Shown here piece by piece: positions 6,410 through 11,710 of a stretch of 11,710 nt of DNA. Position numbers and translations under genes: made by a program. The notes below the pieces were generated by a model. It was not told the DNA's origin. It was given only the letters and a program-made list of their open reading frames with translations, and ran no database searches. This DNA comes from an uncultured Arthrobacter sp. Lineage in GTDB: Bacteria; Actinomycetota; Actinomycetes; Actinomycetales; Micrococcaceae. The stretch covers positions 1-11,710 of the forward strand of contig CALMVY010000351.1 of the NCBI GenBank assembly GCA_937873245.1, written 5' to 3'. Each line of letters opens with the position of its first letter. Position 1 is the first letter of the stretch.

Positions 6410-8515
6410 TCAGTCATGGTTGTGTGGCGTCGGAGTGGGGACACCGCGGCGGTCTAGCCGGGAGAGCATGGCGTTGTAAGCGTCGAGGTCGGCATCGTTG
6501 TTCCGATCTGCGGCCCGATCGGTGCGGCGCATCTCCCGGGCGTCGGCCCGGGACCACATGACGGCGACACCGATTGCGATCAGGAGCGTGGGGATCTCGC
6601 CGATTCCCCAGGTGATGGCTCCGGCCATTTGCTGGTCCTCGAGGGCGGGCAGGCCCCAGTCCCGGCCGAGCGCGGTGAACCACTCCGGCTGGATCAGTGT
6701 TTCGGATCCCATCAGGGTGACGCCGAAGAACGCGTGGAACGCCATGGTGGCCAGCAGGAGCAGCAACCGCAACGGGTAGGGTGCGCGCAGCGGTACGGGG
6801 TCCGTGCCAACCATCGAGAGAATGAACAGGTAGCCGGTGACCAGGAAGTGCACGGTCATCAGTTCATGCCCGGCATGTTCGCGCAGGGCGAATCCGAAGG
6901 CATCGGAGTAGTAGAAGAGCACGATGGAGCCGGCGAAGTTCGCCGCGGCAAACAGCGGGTGTGTCAGGACCGCGGCCGGCCGGGAATGCACCAGGGCCAT
7001 GATCCACTCCCGGGGTCCGCGGGAGCCGTCATGCCGCGGGGTCAGGGTCCTCAGGGCCAGGGTGACCGGGGCACCGAGGACAAGGAAGACCGGGACGATC
7101 ATGGTCAGCGCCATGTGATCGAGCATGTGGGCACTGAACAGCACCCGGCCGTAGACGGAGGGTCCGCCGGATGTGAAGAAAACCAGCGCGGCCAGGCCCG
7201 CAAGCCACATGACGCTCCGGACCCACGGCCACTTGTCGCCGCGCCGGTGCAGGAGCCGGGCCGCCCGGAGGTACAGGTACGCGGCGAGGATGGCGACGGC
7301 GATCCACAGCCAGTCGGGACGCCACACCGTGAACCACCGTTCGGCCGTGAGCTCCGGGGGCAGGACGTACCCGGTGAGGATCTCTGCCGGGGTCAGGGCG
7401 GGACGGATATCTTCCCCGCCGGGAGGAGGTGTCCGGCCCAGCGCCGCTGCAAGGCCGCTCACCGCACCCATGATCAGCAGTTCCACGACGACGAAACGCC
7501 ACAGCAACCGGCTGGCCTGCCCGGTATGCGTCTTTACTGCCAGCGCCGGGATGAGCCTCTTCCGGTGCAGGAACCCGATGGCGCCGAGGATGATGGCGGC
7601 CGCCGTTTTTGACGCCAGCAGGACGCCGTACGGGGATGCCAGTCCAGAAGGGAGATCGATGCGGATCAGGGCGTTGATGACCCCGGAGGCCACAACGAGG
7701 GCGAAGGCGAAGCCAGCCAGGGTGGAAAAACGGCTGACGACCGAGGCGGTGTCCTTACCGAACGCTGTCCCGCCGACCGACAGGGCGATCAGGCCGCCGA
7801 GCCAGAGGCATACGCCGATCAGATGCAGGCCCAACGAGTTGACGGCTTGTTCGTGGTCGGAACTGCTGGCGGAGTGGCCGATCAGGATCGCGGGCAGCAG
7901 CCCTGCCATGGCCAGCAACGCCGTGCAGGCCAGCGCAGCGGGGGACCGTACGGCAATCGCCAGGGTCGCGACGGTGGCCGAAATAATGACGACCCACAAC
8001 CAAGCCGTTCCGGTGGGCAGTTCGGTTATATAGGCGAGCAGTTGCGAGGCGAATTCGGGACTTCCCGAGACCGGCACACCGACGATCTCGGCGAAACTGA
8101 ACACCAGCACCGCGATGGCGGAGAGCGTCCAGAGAACGCCTGCCACAGCCGCCAGTCCCATGATCCGCGCGAACGCAGGATGCTCGGCGGCCGTCGCTGC
8201 GGCCGAACCCGTGCGGATCCCACCGGCCCGGCCCCGGCCCTGCAGGACCGGAGGGACGATGAACGCGGCGAAGACGAGGGCGCCGATTGTGGCAGCCGCG
8301 GCGACGTCCTGCCCGGTCCTCGCCACACCATGGCCCCAGCGGACCAGAGCGCCCGGGTCTCGGACTTCGGCCGGCAGCGTCCCCCTGCCGTACGCGGTGC
8401 CCGCCAGCACGGCGATCACCGCAAGCAGGAAGGCGGCGGCAAGCCACCAGATTTTTGGCGATGTTGCCGGACTCCCGGCGGGCGCAGGGGCTTGAGCAGG
8501 GGCTTGAACAGCCAC
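6410..8515 (-). CDS. copD: CopD-CtaG fusion membrane protein (copper transport / cytochrome oxidase assembly)
   Basis: A 701-residue polytopic protein joining a CopD-type copper-transport domain (about 20-365) to a caa3-type CtaG domain (about 390-665). CopD marks include GHS near 213-215 and HLIGVCLWLGG (H231). CtaG marks include SAHMLDHM (H463, H467), REHAGHELMTVHF (H547, H550, H556), FHAFFGV (H594) and the EDQQMAGAITWGIGE helix. The tail ends in DAYNAMLSRL and HNHD. Fusions of this kind are common in actinobacteria and are expected to import or hand copper to oxidase assembly, often with CopC. The GTG at 8515 is chosen because GAAGGA lies six bases upstream. The 66 residues before it in the open frame are Pro/Arg-rich and not family-like. 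It is followed after 87 bases by the CmtR-1 operon. Confidence 0.93.
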   Translation of the reverse strand: MAVQAPAQAPAPAGSPATSPKIWWLAAAFLLAVIAVLAGTAYGRGTLPAEVRDPGALVRWGHGVARTGQDVAAAATIGALVFAAFIVPPVLQGRGRAGGIRTGSAAATAAEHPAFARIMGLAAVAGVLWTLSAIAVLVFSFAEIVGVPVSGSPEFASQLLAYITELPTGTAWLWVVIISATVATLAIAVRSPAALACTALLAMAGLLPAILIGHSASSSDHEQAVNSLGLHLIGVCLWLGGLIALSVGGTAFGKDTASVVSRFSTLAGFAFALVVASGVINALIRIDLPSGLASPYGVLLASKTAAAIILGAIGFLHRKRLIPALAVKTHTGQASRLLWRFVVVELLIMGAVSGLAAALGRTPPPGGEDIRPALTPAEILTGYVLPPELTAERWFTVWRPDWLWIAVAILAAYLYLRAARLLHRRGDKWPWVRSVMWLAGLAALVFFTSGGPSVYGRVLFSAHMLDHMALTMIVPVFLVLGAPVTLALRTLTPRHDGSRGPREWIMALVHSRPAAVLTHPLFAAANFAGSIVLFYYSDAFGFALREHAGHELMTVHFLVTGYLFILSMVGTDPVPLRAPYPLRLLLLLATMAFHAFFGVTLMGSETLIQPEWFTALGRDWGLPALEDQQMAGAITWGIGEIPTLLIAIGVAVMWSRADAREMRRTDRAADRNNDADLDAYNAMLSRLDRRGVPTPTPHNHD

Positions 8516-8594
8516 AATGGATCCTTCGACGTGGTCCTCAGCTGGCCGGGGCGGCCCGGGCGCAGGCAGTGCCGGGGCTCTCCGGCGCCATGCC

Positions 8595-8625
8595 AGTTTA
8601 GCTGTAGGGTTGTTCAGACGATAAT
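8595..8625. promoter_or_regulatory. Candidate overlapping divergent promoters for copD and the plus-strand unit
   Basis: AT-rich hexamers occur on both strands in an otherwise GC-rich spacer. Minus strand: TTATCG (8624-8619) and TAAACT (8600-8595), 18 apart. Plus strand: TTTAGC (8597-8602) and GATAAT (8620-8625), 17 apart. These matches are only moderate. Confidence 0.35.
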
Positions 8626-8734
8626 TCACGAGAGCCGGCGCTGCGGGATCCCCGGCGCGCGCTGGACGGTGGCGGGCCCGGCCGGTGCCCTGCGAGAAGC
8701 AAAATGGAAGCACTAGCAGCGGAAGGTGGCCTTG

Positions 8735-8968
8735 ATGAATGCCCGGAAAGTCATTGGCAGCGCCGTCGACAGACTCACGCGCGCGTGGCGAACGGAGCTT
8801 GGGCCGAATGGCCTATTGCTCCCTGGCCGATGCCCACGTGCGCGTGCTCCGGAGACTGGGTCTGCCGCGCGTTGGCAACGCAGGCCGGGACCGGCCGTAA
8901 GCCGCCGGCAGCGCCTGGCCTGCACGCCGCCGGGCGCGCCGGCGTCCCGCCCGGGACGGCGGGGCTGA
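8735..8968 (+). other. Doubtful small ORF or gene remnant before the second ctaG
   Basis: A 77-codon frame starts at an ATG with GGAAGG eight bases upstream, and its TGA ends one base before the ctaG-2 ATG, an operon-like junction. The first 25 residues look protein-like (helical, with VDRLTRAWR). The rest is Arg/Pro/Ala-rich and uses codons such as CTA, AGA and CGA. A second frame at 8808-8900 reads more naturally after that point (start MAYCSLADAHVRVLRRLGL), which would fit a frameshifted remnant. I recognise no family, and it may be non-coding. Confidence 0.2.
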
Positions 8969-8969
8969 G

Positions 8970-9947
8970 ATGGGTGAACCCGAGATCGTAGGGCCGGTCT
9001 GGCTACCCTCCTTGCCCCCGTCGCTTGGCGAGTACCTCGCGCCGAATCTTCAGCCGGTGCCGTTGATTCCGGCCTTGGCTCTTATTGCGGCGCTCTTCTA
9101 TCTGGCCGGGGCCATTAGCCTGTGGCGGCAGGGGCGACGCTGGTCGCCGGTGCGCACCGCCTCATTCTTAGTGGGCTGTCTGGCGATCGCCGTGGTCATG
9201 GGCGCCGGTATCGAAGGCTACGGGCTGCGGATGTTCTCGATCTTCATGTTCCAGCAGCTGACCCTGATGATGGCGGTCCCGCCGCTGCTGGTGATTGGCT
9301 CGCCGGGGACCCTGCTGCTGCGGGCAACACCGCACTACGGGCTGGGCCGGTCGGTCCTGAAGGCCGCGATCTGGGGTCTGCGGTCTCGCTGGGGCAAGTT
9401 GGCGATCCATCCGGCCTTTATGGTCCCGCTTTTTCTGCTCAGCTTCTACGGTGTGTACTTTTCCGGCCTGGCGGACCTGCTGCTGCCGAACTGGTACGGG
9501 CACGTCGGTCTTGAGCTGCTGTTTCTGCTGGCCGGAATCCTGTTTACGGTGCCGCTGATCTCCGCGGACCCGCTGCCAATCAGGCAGAGCCATTTCGGGC
9601 GGCTGGTTGACGTCTTCGCTGAAATGCCGCTGCACGCTTTCTTCGGCGTGGTCGTCATGATGGCCACCGCCCCGATGGTCGACTTCTTCGCCGTCGCCCC
9701 CGAGGGCTGGAACGTCAACACAATGGAAGACCAGGGAGTGGCCGGTGGCCTGGCCTGGTCCTACGGTGAGCTGCCGGGGGTCCTGCTGCTGCTGTTCATC
9801 CTGGTCCGTTGGCAGCGCGAGGAGGCACGCGGGTGGGTGAGTTCCGACAGGGCAGCAGCCGTGGCTGGCACCCCGGAGCTGGATGCCTACAACGACTACC
9901 TGCAGCAGTTGGCCAAGCGGCCGGAACGTCGCAGGGAGGGGCTGTGA
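8970..9947 (+). CDS. ctaG: CtaG-family membrane protein, divergent second copy
   Basis: A 325-residue protein with about seven helices, matching the CtaG half of the fusion at 6410-8515 in order and spacing. Shared landmarks are VPPLLVIGSPGTLLLRA (residues 103-119), the YGH segment (H178), ADPLPIR, PLHAFFGV (H222), the MEDQGVAGGLAWSYGELPG helix, and a tail DAYNDYLQQLAKR that parallels DAYNAMLSRLDRR in the fusion. It differs at likely metal positions: the HMLDH pair of the fusion aligns with FMFQQ (92-96), and the last His of EHAGHELMTVHF aligns with Leu. CtaG proteins help supply copper to heme-copper oxidases. With ligands missing, this copy may do something else. The ATG at 8970 has only a weak GGGG upstream. 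It is convergent with the VKOR gene. Confidence 0.88.
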   Translation: MGEPEIVGPVWLPSLPPSLGEYLAPNLQPVPLIPALALIAALFYLAGAISLWRQGRRWSPVRTASFLVGCLAIAVVMGAGIEGYGLRMFSIFMFQQLTLMMAVPPLLVIGSPGTLLLRATPHYGLGRSVLKAAIWGLRSRWGKLAIHPAFMVPLFLLSFYGVYFSGLADLLLPNWYGHVGLELLFLLAGILFTVPLISADPLPIRQSHFGRLVDVFAEMPLHAFFGVVVMMATAPMVDFFAVAPEGWNVNTMEDQGVAGGLAWSYGELPGVLLLLFILVRWQREEARGWVSSDRAAAVAGTPELDAYNDYLQQLAKRPERRREGL

Positions 9948-10034
9948 TTCACCCCGCCGCGGGCCCCGGTGCACGCTACCAGGCTTGCCCGATCCGGTAA
10001 CTTCCCGACGGTCCACACCGGACTGTGCTTTGCT

Positions 10035-10706
10035 TCAGAAGCCTGACGTGCCGAGGAAAACCTGAATGAATGCGAAGAAGATGGTAGCGATCACGGCCGT
10101 ATAGAGCAGTGCGGTGATGATCCAGCCGGATTCGCCGATGATCCTGCCGGCCCCCGCGGGCGCTTTGATGACTCCGTGCATGATGTTCCGTGCCGTGACC
10201 CACACGAACAGGGGGATCATGGCCGCCCAGACGGTCATGCAGAGGGGGCAGAGAATGTGGATCGAGTACAGGGCCTGGGACCACAGCCACACCACAAAGG
10301 CAAAGCCGAGCGTGACGCCGGTCTGCAGTCCAACCCAGTACCAGCGGGCAAACGTCGCCCCGGAGAGCAGGGCCACGCCAGTGGTGATGATGACGGCGAA
10401 CGCGACAATCCCAATAAACATGTTGGGGAATCCGAAAACGGAACTCTGCCAAGTCTGCATGACCTGGCCGCAGGAAATCCAGGGATTGACGTCGCAGACG
10501 GTCTGGTAGCCGGGGTCCTTCAGCACTTCGAGTTTCTCCAGGACCAGGGCGCCGGAGGCCAGCCACCCGATGACCCCGGTGATGACCAGGAGCCACCCGA
10601 ACGGCTTGTCGCGGGTCATTCGGGGTTGAACCGGTGCGGTGGTGCCCTGTGCGTTGACGTCGTCAGCGAACTTCACGTTCCCGGCGGAATTGGCGTTGCT
10701 GGTCAT
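10035..10706 (-). CDS. VKOR-family membrane oxidoreductase (DsbA re-oxidising partner)
   Basis: A 223-residue membrane protein of the bacterial vitamin K epoxide reductase family. After a polar 33-residue N-terminus come about five helices (near 36-57, 91-115, 123-146, 149-172 and 194-218). The periplasmic-loop cysteines C71 and C79 have the eight-residue step seen in mycobacterial VKOR, and the active site CPLC is C153-C156 in a helix. The family passes electrons from a DsbA-like partner to quinone, making disulfides in exported proteins. The matching DsbA-like protein is at 4330-5031 in another operon. AAGGA lies upstream of the ATG at 10706. It sits downstream of CmtR-2, separated only by a damaged small gene, so it is probably metal-induced. 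Confidence 0.93.
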   Translation of the reverse strand: MTSNANSAGNVKFADDVNAQGTTAPVQPRMTRDKPFGWLLVITGVIGWLASGALVLEKLEVLKDPGYQTVCDVNPWISCGQVMQTWQSSVFGFPNMFIGIVAFAVIITTGVALLSGATFARWYWVGLQTGVTLGFAFVVWLWSQALYSIHILCPLCMTVWAAMIPLFVWVTARNIMHGVIKAPAGAGRIIGESGWIITALLYTAVIATIFFAFIQVFLGTSGF

Positions 10707-10894
10707 AGGATGTGGCGTCCTTCAGGTCGGTTGGTATCCGGCATCTTTCCCATCCGATTCCAAGGCCTCACGGAAGAACTGCAGGGCCCAGTCCGTGTTC
10801 GGGCAGCCGGGAATGGTACGCAATTCGTAGGGTGGATCCGGCGGCTCAGCACCATGCGACGGACGGGGTCGGGGCCAAGGTGGAGGGTCGTCAT
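10703..10894 (-). pseudogene. Frameshifted or truncated small GCPN thioredoxin-like gene
   Basis: Between CmtR-2 and VKOR a minus-strand frame starts at 10894 (ATGA overlap with the CmtR-2 stop) and opens with protein-like codons for MTTLHLGPDPVRRMVLSRR. It then turns into implausible Arg/Pro-rich residues before ending in another ATGA overlap with VKOR. A shift of one base near 10837-10840, in CGCCGGATCC, continues into a sensible peptide, DPPYELRTIPGCPNTDWAL then QFFREALESDGKDAGYQPT, stopping at 10722 just before the VKOR ribosome site. IPGCPN with a following amphipathic helix resembles the start of small single-cysteine thioredoxin-fold proteins in actinobacterial metal loci. The usual second half (a GSP-type cis-proline segment) is missing. 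It is either decayed, a sequencing error, or recoded. Confidence 0.55.
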
Positions 10895-11217
10895 GAAAGG
10901 CCCGTCCCGTCCGGCGCGCAGAATGCCGGATCCACGGCCAGTACGACGCCGATCAGGTCCCCGAACGCGTGCCCCAGTCGCTCGTCCGCGAGCTCATACC
11001 GGGTCCGTCGGCCGTCCGGAACGGCCACGACCAGACCGCAACCCCGCAGGCATGTCAAATGATTGGACATGCTCTGGCGGGACACCCCGAGGGAATCTGC
11101 GAGGTCAGAGGGATAACAAGGGGTGGCGGCGAGGGCCAGCAGTATCCTGGCCCGGGTCGGATCGGAGACCGCGAAGCCGAACCGTGCCAGCACCGGGGCG
11201 TTCGTGAGGGCTACCAT
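10891..11217 (-). CDS. CmtR-like ArsR-family thiol metal sensor (copy 2)
   Basis: A 108-residue winged-helix repressor, close in length and motif order to mycobacterial CmtR. The DNA-binding helix NHLTCLRGCGLVVA supplies C56 and C60, and C100 near the C-terminus completes the expected Cd(II)/Pb(II) trithiolate site. An extra C34 (TPCYPSDLA) corresponds to a cysteine present in mycobacterial CmtR and absent from copy 1. Conserved fold motifs are SDPTRARILLAL and RYELADERL. It heads a short operon with the damaged GCPN gene and VKOR, with four-base overlaps at the junctions. TTGCAG-N17-TACTTT lies six bases before the ATG, pointing to a leaderless transcript. Confidence 0.93.
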   Translation of the reverse strand: MVALTNAPVLARFGFAVSDPTRARILLALAATPCYPSDLADSLGVSRQSMSNHLTCLRGCGLVVAVPDGRRTRYELADERLGHAFGDLIGVVLAVDPAFCAPDGTGLS

Positions 11218-11265
11218 CCACCTAAAGTACAGCCACTAATGTATGCCTGCAAAAATGCCTAGTGG
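11218..11265 (-). promoter_or_regulatory. Promoter and candidate operator of the CmtR-2 operon
   Basis: On the minus strand TTGCAG (11252-11247) and TACTTT (11229-11224) are 17 bases apart, and the -10 is six bases from the ATG. The region also has an inverted pair CCACTA (11233-11238) / TAGTGG (11260-11265) and a direct repeat ATGCCT (11243-11248 and 11255-11260), read on the plus strand. These are candidate CmtR-2 contacts. No sequence is obviously shared with the CmtR-1 repeats. Confidence 0.6.
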
Positions 11266-11448
11266 ATGACGGATGGCCGTCGTGTCACGGACGTGCCCAC
11301 GGCTGGAGTCCAGTGAACGGGTCAGTCTTGCGCGTCGTACTGGCTGGGGAAGCGGGGTCCAATGCCATGGCGTCCGGCGGCTCCCGCTTAAGTCCTGGGC
11401 CTAGGGTTGCCCGGTCCAATGCGGATAGCGCCGGTCTCCGGCGTTACC
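11266..11448. other. Intergenic spacer, no gene seen
   Basis: These 183 bases between the CmtR-2 promoter and the riboswitch promoter show no supported gene. The only repeat noticed is GGTCCAATGC at 11356-11365 and again at 11413-11422. Confidence 0.4.
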
Positions 11449-11482
11449 CGAATGTGACATTCGTTCTGGCCTGCAGTAGGGT
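11449..11482 (+). promoter_or_regulatory. Promoter of the c-di-AMP riboswitch transcript, with overlapping palindrome
   Basis: GTGACA (11454-11459) and TAGGGT (11477-11482) are 17 bases apart, giving a predicted start near 11489, some 35 bases before the riboswitch. The -35 lies inside a perfect palindrome CGAATG-TGA-CATTCG (11449-11463), a candidate operator for an unidentified regulator. Confidence 0.6.
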
Positions 11483-11521
11483 GTCCCTGTGCCCGTCTTC
11501 TCCGAGACGGGCATTCCCGCG

Positions 11522-11708
11522 CTGATTGCCGAACTCTGCCGCCGCTAGGGATCCATTCGCAAACCATGCACGGCAGAGACGGGGAAACCAATTTTGGTCC
11601 GCTTCCGAGCGGACCTTGGGGTGAAGCCGCACAGCGACTGTCCTTGGACATCGCCAGTGCAGCCGGGTGTCTCCCATCCGAATCCGACAGCTAACCCCGC
11701 AGGCATTG
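11522..11708 (+). ncRNA. ydaO/yuaA-class c-di-AMP riboswitch
   Basis: Conserved ydaO-type blocks occur in order: a hairpin CTCTGCCG (11534-11541) / CGGCAGAG (11571-11578), ACGGGGAAACC, an 8-bp hairpin GGTCCGCT (11596-11603) / AGCGGACC (11608-11615), TTGGGGTGAA (11616-11625), a hairpin TGTCC/GGACA (11639-11650), and the hallmark CCGAATCCGACAGCTAACC (11678-11696). Boundaries are approximate, since the closing stem is unclear and may touch the window edge. In actinobacteria this class binds cyclic di-AMP and usually precedes cell-wall hydrolase or resuscitation-promoting-factor genes. The controlled gene is outside the window on the plus strand. Confidence 0.9.
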
Positions 11709-11710
11709 GG

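Larger units (their letters stand above)
8516..8969. other. Divergent intergenic region with no convincing gene
   Basis: This 454-base spacer separates the divergent copD and second ctaG genes. It holds possible back-to-back promoters near 8595-8625: minus-strand TTATCG-N18-TAAACT, and plus-strand TTTAGC-N17-GATAAT. The right half has a short doubtful frame at 8735-8968. No RNA gene, insertion sequence or strong hairpin is evident. Confidence 0.5.

Noticed and set aside
6629..7612. Long plus-strand open frame opposite the CtaG part of the fusion
   Set aside because: The Gln/Gly/Glu/Asp-rich translation is typical of antisense to membrane helices, and it has no recognisable fold.
8516..8713. 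A 66-residue N-terminal extension of the CopD-CtaG frame from an upstream ATG
   Set aside because: It is Arg/Pro-rich, unlike the family, and the GTG at 8515 has a well-placed GAAGGA site.
9993..10022. Hairpin TCCGGT/ACCGGA between convergent ctaG-2 and VKOR as a terminator
   Set aside because: Only 6 bp with a loop of about 18 bases and no T-run. It is not convincing.
11388..11677. Minus-strand frames opposite the riboswitch
   Set aside because: They overlap a structured RNA on the other strand and their translations are Arg-rich without family features.

Overview
The window is high-GC actinobacterial DNA. Leaderless regulator genes, a VKOR plus DsbA-like disulfide pathway, a CopD-CtaG fusion and an actinobacterial-style c-di-AMP riboswitch all point to Actinobacteria. 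The combination is most like Arthrobacter and its relatives (inference, no search was run). Almost everything is a metal-handling island, and nearly all of it reads on the minus strand.

Layout. (1) 1-2221, minus: a zinc-type resistance operon. It runs SmtB/CzrA-like ArsR repressor, small TFIIB-type zinc-ribbon protein, then the N-terminal two thirds of a P1B metal-exporting ATPase that runs off the left edge. (2) 2400-2858, plus: a small four-helix membrane protein of unknown function, divergent from the repressor. It ends at a strong hairpin terminator shared with the next operon. (3) 2950-6322, minus: an operon of CmtR-like thiol metal sensor, CDF exporter, membrane-anchored DsbA-like thioredoxin-fold protein, His-bearing membrane protein and CopC. 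(4) 6410-8515, minus: a 701-residue CopD-CtaG fusion. (5) 8516-8969: a divergent 454-base spacer with only doubtful small frames. (6) 8970-9947, plus: a second CtaG-like protein that has lost several usual histidines. (7) 10035-11217, minus: a second CmtR-like sensor, a damaged small thioredoxin-like gene and a VKOR-family membrane oxidoreductase. (8) 11218-11710: the sensor's promoter, then on the plus strand a promoter and a ydaO/yuaA-class c-di-AMP riboswitch whose gene lies beyond the right edge. This last part probably marks a return to host chromosome.

How the parts fit. Three ArsR-family sensors, one with a histidine/aspartate alpha5 site and two with cysteine sites, each appear to control export or handling of thiol-loving metals (Zn, Cd, Pb, Cu). 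All three have a -10-like hexamer 6-7 nt before the ATG, so their mRNAs are probably leaderless. The point that most deserves follow-up is that the two halves of a bacterial VKOR/DsbA disulfide-forming relay are split between two operons, each headed by its own CmtR-like sensor. This suggests that extracytoplasmic oxidative folding is induced together with metal efflux.
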